24,822 nucleotides of DNA. Source: CAZCJU01 sp964498965. GTDB lineage: Bacteria > Bacillota > Clostridia > Oscillospirales > CAG-272. Positions 6,859 to 14,979 of this stretch are shown in pieces. The stretch is taken from contig CAZCJU010000018.1 of NCBI GenBank assembly GCA_964498965.1, forward strand, positions 1 to 24,822. The letters are read 5' to 3'. The notes below the pieces were generated by a model. The model searched no databases. It saw nothing but the letters and a program-made list of their open reading frames with translations, and was not told the DNA's origin. Both the position numbers and the translations under genes were made by a program. Numbering within the stretch: the stretch's first letter is position 1; every line of letters begins with the position of its first letter.

Positions 6859-7708
6859 CGCTCTTGTTGTATACCTCGTATTTATCCCAAAGCTCTTCAA
6901 GCTCGCCGAAAACATCGGTAAGCTCGTCCTTTTTCTTCTTACCCACTGCGACCGTCATGGCATTGATTATGCTCAGCGGAGCGACGAGCGAATCAACGAA
7001 CGACGCCATATCGGAACGGGCGAGCAGAAGCTCGTCGGAGAACGGTGCCACGGGAGAAAGCTCCGAGTCCGTTATCGCAACCGTACCCGCACCTTTGCCT
7101 CTTGCGTATTCGGCGGCTTGTATCACACGTTTCGAATAGCGAGGGAAAGTTATACCTATAAACACATCGTCCGACGTAAGACGCAGAAGCTGTTCGAAAG
7201 TTTCGCTCCTGCCCGTCGCCGTGATGAGCTTGACCGACGGGAATATCATGTTGAAATAGTAGTACATGAATTGAGCCAAGGGAGCGGAGGAACGAACGCC
7301 CATTATATAAATGCTTTTTGCCCGAAGGATCATATCTATCGAAGCGTTGAACGCCTCTCTGCTTATGCTGTCGAGGGTGGATCTCATCTTCTCTATGTCG
7401 TAATTCACTACCTTGTCGAGTATCTCGTCGTCGCCTATGCGGTCGTTCGCTATTTCGATACGCTGGAGTGACGTTAAACGCGTGCGAATAAGCTCTCGGA
7501 GGGAACGCTGCAGATCGGGATATCCGTCGAAGCCAAGCTCAATGGCAAAACGAACGACGGTGGACTCGGACACGTTGACTATCGCTCCGAGCTTGAATGC
7601 GGTAAGATATGCCGCCTTGTCGTAATGGTCGAGCATATACTGACCGATAGCCCGCTGACCCTTTGAAAGCGTGGGCATCATTTCCTGTATGTGGTGCAAT
7701 ATATCCAT
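6845..7708 (-). CDS. MurR/RpiR family transcriptional regulator (HTH + SIS)
   Basis: A 287-residue regulator. The N-terminal RpiR-type helix-turn-helix is at about 1-77, with the recognition region VNVSESTVVRFAIELGF. A SIS sugar-phosphate-binding domain is at about 120-255 (SIYIMGVRSSAPLAQ, DDVFIGITFPRYSK). Family members sense phosphosugars and control sugar or cell-wall-sugar genes. Here it is the first gene of an operon of flavoprotein, nucleotide, lipid and isoprenoid genes, so its ligand is not obvious. ATG 7708 has AAGGAA upstream and a near-consensus promoter at 7746-7774. Confidence 0.9.
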   Translation of the reverse strand: MDILHHIQEMMPTLSKGQRAIGQYMLDHYDKAAYLTAFKLGAIVNVSESTVVRFAIELGFDGYPDLQRSLRELIRTRLTSLQRIEIANDRIGDDEILDKVVNYDIEKMRSTLDSISREAFNASIDMILRAKSIYIMGVRSSAPLAQFMYYYFNMIFPSVKLITATGRSETFEQLLRLTSDDVFIGITFPRYSKRVIQAAEYARGKGAGTVAITDSELSPVAPFSDELLLARSDMASFVDSLVAPLSIINAMTVAVGKKKKDELTDVFGELEELWDKYEVYNKSDDGK

Positions 7709-7745
7709 ATTAATTCCTTCAACTTAACAGTACATAATCATGTTT

Positions 7746-7774
7746 ATTATACTATATCGAACGGAAAATTGCAA
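7746..7774 (-). promoter_or_regulatory. Sigma-A promoter of the rpiR-ispH operon
   Basis: On the minus strand, TTGCAA (7774-7769), a 17-bp spacer and TATAAT (7751-7746) give a near-consensus promoter, with the -10 box 37 bases before the rpiR-like ATG. It is the only good promoter upstream of the five overlapping minus-strand genes. Confidence 0.75.
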
Positions 7775-7876
7775 GATGTTTTGTAAACATTATGTAAAAT
7801 TTCAATTTCTGCAATCTTGAAGCCCGAATTTAGGCATCACGTGAAATAAAAATTTACCTAATATTAAAAAAAGCTG

Positions 7877-7905
7877 TTGGATATGACGGAAGAATGTGGT
7901 ACAAT
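7877..7905 (+). promoter_or_regulatory. Sigma-A promoter of the apgM-glmM gene run
   Basis: TTGGAT (7877-7882), 17 bp, then TACAAT (7900-7905). The predicted start is about 40 bases before the first gene of the plus-strand run. It is back to back with the minus-strand promoter in the same 240-bp gap. Confidence 0.7.
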
Positions 7906-7949
7906 AGAAGAAAACAATCAATAACAAATAAGGAGTGTAATATAATAAT

Positions 7950-9173
7950 ATGAAGTACGTTGTATTGCTGTGCGACGGCATGGCGGATTATAAGGTAGAA
8001 CAGCTCGGTGACAAAACGCCGATGGAAAAAGCGAATAAGCCCTGTATGGATATGCTTGCGAAAGGCTCGGAGTGCGGCTTGGTTCAAAATGTGCCTGCGA
8101 ATATGGTACCCGAGAGCGATACGGCAAACCTTGCGGTAATGTCGTATGACCCGAGCGTGTATTCGAAAGGACGTTCGCCGCTCGAAGCGGTAAGCATGGG
8201 ACTGAAAATGAAAGAAAACGATACGGCGTTTCGCGTGAATATAGTAGCGTTGAGTGAGGAAGAAAACGATTACCGCAACAGAAAAATGGTCGACAACTCG
8301 GCGGACGAGATAACGACGGAGGAAGCGGATATACTCATAAAAGAGATCGACAAAAAGCTCGGCGACGGGCTTCGCAGATTCTATACGGGAATCAGCTATC
8401 GTCATTGCCTGCTTTGGGAAAATTGCCCCGGAATGTACGATTTCACACGACCGCACGATATCATCGGTCAGACGATCGGACAATATCTGCCGAAGGGGGA
8501 GATCGGCGAAAAATACGTTTCGCTGTTCGAAGACAGCTACGAAATACTCGCAAATCATCCCGTGAACGTCAAAAGACGCGAAAGAGGACTGCTTGCGGGC
8601 AACTCGATCTGGCTCTGGAGTCCCGGCACACGTCCCGAGCTTCCCTCATTCGAAGAAAAGTGGGGGCTTAAAGCGTCGGTAATATCGGCTGTGGATCTCA
8701 TAAAGGGCATAGGTATCTGTGCGGGAATGAAGCCCGTACAGGTCGAGGGTGCGACGGGAAATATCCATACGAATTTCAAAGGCAAGGGCGAAGCGGCGAT
8801 AAACGAGCTTAAAAACGGTGCGGATTACGTTTATATTCACGTCGAAGCTCCCGACGAATGCGGCCACAGAGCCGAGATAGAAAACAAAGTCAGATCCATC
8901 GAGCTTATCGATGAAAATATACTTACGCCCGTTTACGAATATCTCAACGGTTGCGGCGAGCAGTTCGGAATACTCGTGCTGCCCGATCACCCCACGCCGC
9001 TTTGCAAGCGTACACATACGCATGAGCCTGTACCGTACATGATGTATTTTTCCGATAAGGCGGAAAACGGTCCGGAATCGTTCACGGAAGCGAATGCGGG
9101 CAAAAACGCCCGAGAAAAAGGACTTTATCTGCCCGAAGGTCACAAGCTTATGGGTAGATTCATTCGTCGGTAA
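7950..9173 (+). CDS. apgM: Cofactor-independent phosphoglycerate mutase, ApgM type (or homoserine-kinase-like relative)
   Basis: A 407-residue member of the alkaline-phosphatase superfamily (archaeal-type 2,3-bisphosphoglycerate-independent phosphoglycerate mutase). Visible metal and catalytic elements are Asp9 (LLCDGMAD), Ser56 (ESDTANL, probable nucleophile), Asp302 and His306 (APDECGH), and Asp346-His347 (LPDHPTP). It would interconvert 3- and 2-phosphoglycerate in glycolysis. Some bacterial members of this family have been proposed to act as homoserine kinases, and no threonine genes sit nearby to decide. The Shine-Dalgarno AAGGAG is about 12 bases from the ATG, longer than usual, but no better start is visible. 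Confidence 0.88.
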   Translation: MKYVVLLCDGMADYKVEQLGDKTPMEKANKPCMDMLAKGSECGLVQNVPANMVPESDTANLAVMSYDPSVYSKGRSPLEAVSMGLKMKENDTAFRVNIVALSEEENDYRNRKMVDNSADEITTEEADILIKEIDKKLGDGLRRFYTGISYRHCLLWENCPGMYDFTRPHDIIGQTIGQYLPKGEIGEKYVSLFEDSYEILANHPVNVKRRERGLLAGNSIWLWSPGTRPELPSFEEKWGLKASVISAVDLIKGIGICAGMKPVQVEGATGNIHTNFKGKGEAAINELKNGADYVYIHVEAPDECGHRAEIENKVRSIELIDENILTPVYEYLNGCGEQFGILVLPDHPTPLCKRTHTHEPVPYMMYFSDKAENGPESFTEANAGKNAREKGLYLPEGHKLMGRFIRR

Positions 9174-9214
9174 GCTCACATGACGAGCCGAACGTAAAAT
9201 TCAAGGAGATAGAC

Positions 9215-9940
9215 ATGGATAACAACGAATACGATACGGATAACGAACAATACGATATGCGGTCGGAAGCGGACAAAGACGATGTATCCGAAACCGACGG
9301 GAAAAAGCCCGAAAAAAATGCGGCGAAGGAGATATTCGAATGGGTAGAGGTCATCGCTCTTTCGTTGGCGGCGGTGCTTTTACTGTTCGGCTATGTCGGC
9401 AGACTTGCGGTCGTTGACGGAAACAGTATGAACAATACGCTGGTAAACAGCGAAACGCTCGTGATAACGAATTTCATGTATAAGCCCAAGCAGGGCGATA
9501 TCGTCGTTTTTCAGATTCCCGACACGACGGTGGACGATCAATCGAAAGCGGGTACATTCGGTCAGCCGCTCGTAAAGCGTGTGATCGCAACGGAGGGACA
9601 GACGGTGTATATAGATTTCGAAAATTGGAAGACCTACGTGTACGATGTGTCCGATTACGGCAAAGAGCTTACGGTCGAGGAGATCAAGGAAAAGATCACA
9701 CCCTTCGAAGATATGTACGACTGCGATATAAACTATATTGAGGGCGAAAGCATGCGTCAGCTGAACGCCCCGAGCGAGCCGTTTACCGTGCAGGAGGGCA
9801 AGCTGTACGTTATGGGAGATAACAGAAATCATTCGTCCGATTCCCGTTACTACAAGGTCGGTCAGGTCGACGAAAGATACGTGCTGGGCAAAGCGGTGCT
9901 GAGAATATCGCCGCTCGATAAATTCGGAACGGTGCATTGA
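9215..9940 (+). CDS. lepB: Signal peptidase I
   Basis: A 241-residue membrane serine protease that removes signal peptides from exported proteins. A charged, acidic cytoplasmic tail (1-40) precedes one membrane segment at about 45-62. The catalytic dyad is Ser71 (GNSMNNTL) and Lys121 (LVKRVIATEG), and the conserved box GDNRNHSSDSR follows near residue 200. The start at ATG 9215 has AAGGAG upstream. The 40-residue acidic N-terminus is longer than in the simplest clostridial versions. It directly precedes rbgA with one base between, a common Firmicutes pairing (lepB-ylqF-rnhB). Confidence 0.95.
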   Translation: MDNNEYDTDNEQYDMRSEADKDDVSETDGKKPEKNAAKEIFEWVEVIALSLAAVLLLFGYVGRLAVVDGNSMNNTLVNSETLVITNFMYKPKQGDIVVFQIPDTTVDDQSKAGTFGQPLVKRVIATEGQTVYIDFENWKTYVYDVSDYGKELTVEEIKEKITPFEDMYDCDINYIEGESMRQLNAPSEPFTVQEGKLYVMGDNRNHSSDSRYYKVGQVDERYVLGKAVLRISPLDKFGTVH

Positions 9941-9941
9941 T

Positions 9942-10799
9942 ATGCCGACGGACGTAATACAATGGTTTCCCGGTCATATGGCGAAAACGAGGAGGCTGAT
10001 AAAAGAATGTCTGCCCGAGGTGGATATCGTACTTCAGCTTCTCGATGCGAGAATACCGTACAGCTCGGCAAATCCGGAGATAAAGCAAATAGTCGGCTCA
10101 AAGCCGATGATAACGGTGCTTAACAAAGCGTCGCTTGCCGACCCCGAGGCGAGCCGCCTTTGGAAAGAACACTTTAAAAGCGTCGGCGACGGTTGTATAT
10201 GCTGCGATTGCGTCGATAAAGCCGGCATGGGTGCGTTGAAAGCCGAGATCAACAAGAGGCTCGGCGATAAGCTGAAAAAATACGAGGATAAGGGCATGGG
10301 CGGCAGGCACGTGCGGGCGATGGTGACAGGCAGACCGAATGTCGGAAAATCGACGCTCATCAATACGCTTGCCGGTGCGAAAAAAGCCAAAGCCGAAAAC
10401 CGTCCGGGCGTCACGCTTAAAAAGCAGTGGATAAGCACGAATATCGGAATAGACCTGCTCGATATGCCCGGTGTGCTTTGGCCTAAATTCGAGCAACGGC
10501 GTGTGGGCGAAAACCTGTGTATCACCGGTGCGGTCAAAGACGACGTTGTCGAATTGCACGCAGTTGCGGCGGCGTTGTGCGAAAGACTGAAGGAATATTA
10601 TCCCGAGCTGCTGATGTCACGCTATAAGCTCGACGAAAGCGGCATAGACGGAACAGGTGCGGATATTTTGATAAATATCTGCAAAAAAAGAGGCTATTTA
10701 CTTCGGGGAGGCGAGCTTGACCTCGAAAGAGGCGCGAATGCCGTGACAGATGAGTACAGAGCGGGAAAAATAGGAAGGATAACCCTTGAAAGACCGTAA
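9942..10799 (+). CDS. rbgA: Ribosome biogenesis GTPase RbgA/YlqF
   Basis: A 285-residue circularly permuted GTPase needed for late 50S subunit assembly. The permuted order is visible: G4 NKAS at 61-64 comes before G1 GRPNVGKST at 130-138, G2 PGVT at 155-158 and G3 DMPG at 174-177. The N-terminal WFPGHMAK block is characteristic of the subfamily. The start codon follows the lepB stop by one base, and the gene's end overlaps the rnhB start. Confidence 0.96.
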   Translation: MPTDVIQWFPGHMAKTRRLIKECLPEVDIVLQLLDARIPYSSANPEIKQIVGSKPMITVLNKASLADPEASRLWKEHFKSVGDGCICCDCVDKAGMGALKAEINKRLGDKLKKYEDKGMGGRHVRAMVTGRPNVGKSTLINTLAGAKKAKAENRPGVTLKKQWISTNIGIDLLDMPGVLWPKFEQRRVGENLCITGAVKDDVVELHAVAAALCERLKEYYPELLMSRYKLDESGIDGTGADILINICKKRGYLLRGGELDLERGANAVTDEYRAGKIGRITLERP

Positions 10800-11409
10800 A
10801 AATTTAACGTATGACCTCGAAAACGAGGTGCGTGAAAACGGCTATATGTCGGTGTGCGGTGTCGATGAAGCCGGCAGAGGACCACTGGCGGGACCCGTTT
10901 ACGCCGCAGCGGTGATATTGCCGTGCGGGCTTGTCATCGACGGTCTTGACGACTCGAAAAAGCTGAGTGCGAAAAAACGGGAGCTGTTGTTCGAACAGAT
11001 AAAAGAAAAATGTATATGCTACGGTATAGCGAGTGCGAGCGAAAAGGAGATCGACGAAATGAATATTTTGTCGGCGACGTTGCTTGCGATGCGACGTGCC
11101 GTCGCCATGCTCACGCCGAAAGCCGATTTTGCCCTCGTCGACGGTAATTGCATAAGAGGCTTCGAACTCGATTGCCGTGCCGTTGTCGGCGGCGACGGGA
11201 TCTCGCCGTCAATAGCGGCGGCATCCGTGCTTGCCAAGGTAAGCCGTGACAGAGAGTGCGAAAAACTTGCACGCCTCTATCCGGAATACGGCTTCGAACG
11301 CCATAAGGGCTACGGCACACGGGAGCATATGCGAATATTGCGGCAGATAGGACCGTGCGAGGCACACAGAAAAAGCTTTTTGAAATTTCTCGACAACGAC
11401 AAACGATAA
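10786..11409 (+). CDS. rnhB: Ribonuclease HII
   Basis: A 207-residue type 2 RNase H that cuts RNA in RNA-DNA hybrids and removes misincorporated ribonucleotides. The acidic active site is complete: Asp27-Glu28 (GVDEAGRGPLAGP), Asp119 (LVDGN) and Asp155 (AKVSRDRE). The start is TTG at 10786, preceded by AGGAAGG at a good distance and lying inside the end of rbgA (14-base overlap). No ATG fits as well before the conserved GVDEAGRG block. Confidence 0.95.
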   Translation: MKDRKNLTYDLENEVRENGYMSVCGVDEAGRGPLAGPVYAAAVILPCGLVIDGLDDSKKLSAKKRELLFEQIKEKCICYGIASASEKEIDEMNILSATLLAMRRAVAMLTPKADFALVDGNCIRGFELDCRAVVGGDGISPSIAAASVLAKVSRDRECEKLARLYPEYGFERHKGYGTREHMRILRQIGPCEAHRKSFLKFLDNDKR

Positions 11410-11410
11410 A

Positions 11411-11782
11411 ATGAGCGAACAGAAAAAAACGGGCGACTTGGGCGAAAGCATTGCCGCCGAATATATGAAAAGCAAGGGCTACGATATCGTAGCCGAAAAT
11501 TACCGTGCGGCACACGGCGAGATAGACCTGATATGCGAAAACGGAGAACGCCTCGTGTTCGTCGAGGTAAAAACAAGACGCAATTTGAAATGCGGCAGAC
11601 CGTGTACCGCAGTCGGAAGCGTTAAAAAGCAACGATTTATTTCGGCGGCGGAGAAATATCTGAACGAAAATAAGACCGATAAAAGAATACGACTCGATGT
11701 CATCGAAGTGTATCTGAAAAACGAAAACGAATATAAAACGGTGCATTTGGAAAACGCTTTTTTCAAAGAAAGCGATCATTGA
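11411..11782 (+). CDS. YraN-family (UPF0102) putative endonuclease
   Basis: A 123-residue protein of the UPF0102/YraN family, which has a restriction-endonuclease-like fold. The nuclease-like motif is visible: Glu16-region helix, HGEIDLI with Glu37 and Asp39, then FVEVKTR with Glu52 and Lys54. The exact substrate is unknown, but members are routinely linked to rnhB. It starts two bases after the rnhB stop, so it is likely cotranscribed. Confidence 0.92.
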   Translation: MSEQKKTGDLGESIAAEYMKSKGYDIVAENYRAAHGEIDLICENGERLVFVEVKTRRNLKCGRPCTAVGSVKKQRFISAAEKYLNENKTDKRIRLDVIEVYLKNENEYKTVHLENAFFKESDH

Positions 11783-11793
11783 ATGAGGTAATA

Positions 11794-12477
11794 ATGGAAG
11801 AAATACGAACGAAACGATTGCTTGACCTTAAGTACAGCGTTGCGGGCGAATATCTGGAGCAGTATGATTCGGCATTCGAAATAATACCGCATATCGGAGA
11901 AATCATTTGTCGCCTTTTCGAAAAAATCGATAAAAATTTGTTTTATTCCCCGTGCGAAGGCGTGTGGATAAGCAAAACCGCCAAGGTCGCCGAAACGGCG
12001 TGCGTCATGCCGCCGTGCCTGATAATGCACGGTGCGGAGGTACGCCATTGCTCGTTTATAAGAGGAAACGTTGTGGTCGGCGAAAGGTGCGTGGTGGGTA
12101 ATTCGACGGAGCTGAAAAACTGTATCCTCTTCGACGAAGCACAAGTCCCGCACTTTAATTACGTCGGCGATTCCTTGCTCGGCAGACACGCTCATATGGG
12201 TGCGGGTGCGATAATTTCGAACCTTAAAAGCGATCGGTCCGATGTATGTATCAAATTCGGAAACGGCAAAACGGCGGAAACGCATTTGAGAAAAATGGGT
12301 GCGATACTCGGCGATTTTGCCGAAGTCGGTTGTAACAGCGTTCTGAATCCCGGAACGGTGGTCGGCAGACACAGCACCGTTTATCCGACAAGCTGCGTCA
12401 GAGGCGTGATACCCGAAAACAGCATATACAAAAATGCGGATAACATAATTATCAAAAACAAATCGGAGGGTGAATAA
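11794..12477 (+). CDS. Left-handed beta-helix protein resembling the GlmU acetyltransferase domain
   Basis: A 227-residue protein. After about 55 residues of mixed helix come hexapeptide repeats (about 56-215). The block VPHFNYVGDSLLGRHAHMGAGAI aligns by eye with the GlmU active-site region, keeping the His (120) and Tyr (123) used for acetyl transfer to glucosamine-1-phosphate. There is no uridylyltransferase domain. Such proteins are often named UDP-GlcNAc pyrophosphorylase-like. The next gene, glmM, makes glucosamine-1-phosphate, so acetylation of that product is a reasonable inference. I chose ATG 11794 (GAGG at good spacing) over a TTG at 11779 that overlaps yraN. Confidence 0.75.
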   Translation: MEEIRTKRLLDLKYSVAGEYLEQYDSAFEIIPHIGEIICRLFEKIDKNLFYSPCEGVWISKTAKVAETACVMPPCLIMHGAEVRHCSFIRGNVVVGERCVVGNSTELKNCILFDEAQVPHFNYVGDSLLGRHAHMGAGAIISNLKSDRSDVCIKFGNGKTAETHLRKMGAILGDFAEVGCNSVLNPGTVVGRHSTVYPTSCVRGVIPENSIYKNADNIIIKNKSEGE

Positions 12478-13827
12478 ATGGGAAGACTTTTCGGAACAGA
12501 CGGAGTTCGGGGAATAGCGAACACGGAACTGAGCTGTGAGCTTGCACTTAATATCGGACGTGCGGCGGCAACGGTCCTGACCGATAAAAATCGACGCAGA
12601 CCCGTTTTCGCAGTGGGTGCGGATACGAGAATGTCCTCCGATATGCTCGTTTCCTGCATTACCGCCGGACTTTGCTCCGTCGGAGCGGACGTTATCCAAC
12701 TCGGGACCGTCCCGACACCCGCCGTGGCATACTTGGTCGGAAAATATAAGGCCGATGCGGGCGTTATGATCTCGGCATCGCATAATCCCGCCGAATTTAA
12801 CGGAATAAAAATATTTTCCGGCGACGGATATAAGCTGCCCGACGCACTTGAAGAACAAATAGAAGCACTTGTGCTTGATATGGGCGGGGTAAGTGTAAGA
12901 CCTGTCGGCGGCGAAGTCGGAAAAATTTGGACGGGCTATAACGCCGTAAAGGATTACGTCGATCATTTGCGGTCCTCTGTGCCGTATTCGCTCGACGGAC
13001 TTAAGGTCGCGGTCGATTGTGCGAACGGCTCGGCTTCGATGACGGCTCAAAAGCTCTTTACCTCCCTCGGTGCCGAATGTCGTGTGTTTTTCGATAAACC
13101 GGACGGTGCCAATATTAATGTCCGTTGCGGCTCGACACACCTCGAGGAGCTGTCGAGAATAGTCAGAGAGGGCAGCTTCGATGCGGGCGTGGCTTTTGAC
13201 GGCGATGCGGACAGGTGTCTTGCGGTCGACGAAAACGGAAACGTAATAGACGGCGATATGATAATGGCTATATGTGCAAATGACTTGAGCGAAAGAGGTA
13301 AATTGAATAAAAATACCGTCGTCGGCACTATCATGACAAACTTCGGCTTCGAAAAATTTTGCGAAGCAAACGACTTGCGTTTCGAAGCGACAAAGGTCGG
13401 TGACAGATTCGTACTCGAAAAAATGTTGCTTGAAGAATACGACTTCGGCGGCGAACAGTCCGGACATATCATATTCAGAGATTTCGCCACTACGGGCGAC
13501 GGTCAGCTGACGGCAATACAGCTGCTGTCGCTGATGAGAAGACGCGGAGAAAAGCTGTCGGAGCTGTCAAAAATAATGAAACGCTATCCGCAGACAATGA
13601 TAAATATTAAAGTTTCGGCTGAGGGTAAATTGCGTTTTTATACCGATAAAGAAGTCAAAGAAAAAATCGAAGAAGCAAAAAAATGCCTCGGAAAAACAGG
13701 CAGGATCGTGGTACGACCGTCGGGAACGGAGCCACTGATAAGAGTTATGGCAGAAGGCGAGAACGAAGAACTGATAGGCGTGCAGGCGGAAAGCGTTGCG
13801 TCCGTCATAGAAAAAAACCTGGCATGA
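12478..13827 (+). CDS. glmM: Phosphoglucosamine mutase
   Basis: A 449-residue enzyme converting glucosamine-6-phosphate to glucosamine-1-phosphate for UDP-GlcNAc and peptidoglycan synthesis. The N-terminus GRLFGTDGVRG is diagnostic. The phosphoserine is Ser101 (ISASHNP), the metal loop is DGDADR with Asp241, Asp243 and Asp245, and the phosphate-binding RPSGTEP starts near 413. The ATG follows the previous stop codon with no gap and has GGAGGG upstream. It is the last gene of the plus-strand run. Confidence 0.97.
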   Translation: MGRLFGTDGVRGIANTELSCELALNIGRAAATVLTDKNRRRPVFAVGADTRMSSDMLVSCITAGLCSVGADVIQLGTVPTPAVAYLVGKYKADAGVMISASHNPAEFNGIKIFSGDGYKLPDALEEQIEALVLDMGGVSVRPVGGEVGKIWTGYNAVKDYVDHLRSSVPYSLDGLKVAVDCANGSASMTAQKLFTSLGAECRVFFDKPDGANINVRCGSTHLEELSRIVREGSFDAGVAFDGDADRCLAVDENGNVIDGDMIMAICANDLSERGKLNKNTVVGTIMTNFGFEKFCEANDLRFEATKVGDRFVLEKMLLEEYDFGGEQSGHIIFRDFATTGDGQLTAIQLLSLMRRRGEKLSELSKIMKRYPQTMINIKVSAEGKLRFYTDKEVKEKIEEAKKCLGKTGRIVVRPSGTEPLIRVMAEGENEELIGVQAESVASVIEKNLA

Positions 13828-13921
13828 CCCTTTGAAAAGCCTTCCCTCTCTCCCCGTAAGACTTCCCGCCTCGGGAAAAGCGGCAGCCCGCTTTTCGTAA
13901 GCAATCCGCCTTCGGAGGAAG

Positions 13922-14026
13922 ACGGCAATCCGCAGGATTGCCGGATAAGGGCTTTATCCCGCCGTACTTATCTAAATCGGTTTGTGCGGTTTGTTTCGCC
14001 TCGTCCGCCATGCTACCGCACGGTCC
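13922..14026 (+). repeat. Dispersed intergenic repeat, copy 1
   Basis: About 105 bases after glmM, containing GGATAAGGGC, TATCCCGCCGTACTTA, TTTGTGCGG and CCGCCATGCTACCGCA. The same blocks in the same order recur at 18546-18630, and parts recur at 17866-17933 and 14080-14128. The GGATAA...TTATCC part is a dyad. No protein, integrase or known element is associated with it. It looks like a non-autonomous dispersed repeat. Confidence 0.7.
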
Positions 14027-14050
14027 CTCTTCCCCTGACGGGAGGCAAAA

Positions 14051-14080
14051 TAAAAAAAGCCCTCCCCCGACGGGGGGAGG
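14051..14080 (-). terminator. Terminator of the isomerase/epimerase gene
   Basis: On the minus strand, CCTCCCCC and GGGGGAGG form an 8-bp GC stem around a 4-base loop, followed by GC and TTTTTTT. It lies about 45 bases beyond the stop of the gene ending at 14125. In the plus direction there is no T-run, so it should not end glmM transcripts. Confidence 0.85.
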
Positions 14081-14128
14081 CGGTAACCCGTAGGGTTGAC
14101 GGATAAGGGCGTTAAGCTGCCGTACTAT
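14080..14128 (+). repeat. Dispersed intergenic repeat, copy 4 (partial)
   Basis: GGCGGTAACCCGTAGGGTTG then ACGGATAAGGGC...GCCGTACT matches the first half of the copy at 17866-17933 almost exactly, with a small change in the middle. Its end overlaps the stop codon of the minus-strand isomerase gene. Confidence 0.65.
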
Positions 14129-14901
14129 ATTTTCGCAAGTCGTTCTTTCAGGAATGCGGCGGCGAGGGCTATATCCCGTTCGGGCGTATCGCCGCATGCG
14201 CGTTCGATGGTGAGGAAGCCGTCGAAGCCGGTGCTTTTCAATGCCGGCAGATATTGATCGAAATCAACGTGACCTATACCGAGCGGAAGCTCCTCCCAGC
14301 CTTCGAAGTTACCGACCATGACACCGTCCTTTGCGTGCGTATGAACGATATATTTTCCGAGAGTTCGCACCGCTTCCGAGGCGTTTTCGCCCGAACACAT
14401 AACGAGGTTAGCGGGATCAAAATTCACTCGAACGCCGTTTGCACCGAGCGAATCGAGGAAATCACGCAATATAACGGCTTTTTCCGTACCCGTTTCCACC
14501 GCAAAGACCGCACCTATGCTATCCGCATACAGAGCAAGCTCACGGCACGCTTTTCGCATGATCTCCTTTTGTTTACATTCCCGTTCGGGAATCTTTCCGA
14601 TATGAGTTGTTACGATGCCGCAACCGAATTTAAGCGAAAGCTCAAGAACTCTTTTCGATTTTTCAACGGTTTCGGGATTTTTTTCCTCGTCCTCGAAACC
14701 GCAACCGAAATCACCGCACAACGCGGAGAACTCCATTCCGTGACTTGAAGCGATATCGAGCAGTTCTTTTACACGCTCGGGGGGCATATCGTAGTCATCG
14801 ACAGCGTATTTTTGGATACCTTCGATACCCATAGCGGACGCTTTTTTGACAGCCGTTAAGAAATCGCAACGAAACGATTCGACCATTACACCTATTTTCA
14901 T
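14125..14901 (-). CDS. Sugar phosphate isomerase/epimerase (xylose-isomerase-like TIM barrel)
   Basis: A 258-residue protein of the AP-endonuclease-2/xylose-isomerase-like superfamily. Probable metal ligands are Glu136 (AVETGTE), Asp162 (NFDPANL), His189 (VHTHAKD) and Glu233 (LTIERACG), with His211 in GIGHVDF. Family members isomerise or epimerise sugars or inositols, and the substrate cannot be told from sequence. The ATG at 14901 has GGAG seven bases upstream. It stands alone between a terminator and sigE, on the same strand as sigE. Confidence 0.88.
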   Translation of the reverse strand: MKIGVMVESFRCDFLTAVKKASAMGIEGIQKYAVDDYDMPPERVKELLDIASSHGMEFSALCGDFGCGFEDEEKNPETVEKSKRVLELSLKFGCGIVTTHIGKIPERECKQKEIMRKACRELALYADSIGAVFAVETGTEKAVILRDFLDSLGANGVRVNFDPANLVMCSGENASEAVRTLGKYIVHTHAKDGVMVGNFEGWEELPLGIGHVDFDQYLPALKSTGFDGFLTIERACGDTPERDIALAAAFLKERLAKI

Positions 14902-14979
14902 ATAAATGCTCCGAAAAAATTTATTTCCGATCTCATGATACCGAAAATATGCTAAGCAAAAAAGAAATAGATGTGAATT

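Noticed and set aside
11776..13467. Minus-strand open frame of 563 codons.
   Set aside because: It is the antisense of the beta-helix gene and glmM, both of which have clear motifs and ribosome sites.
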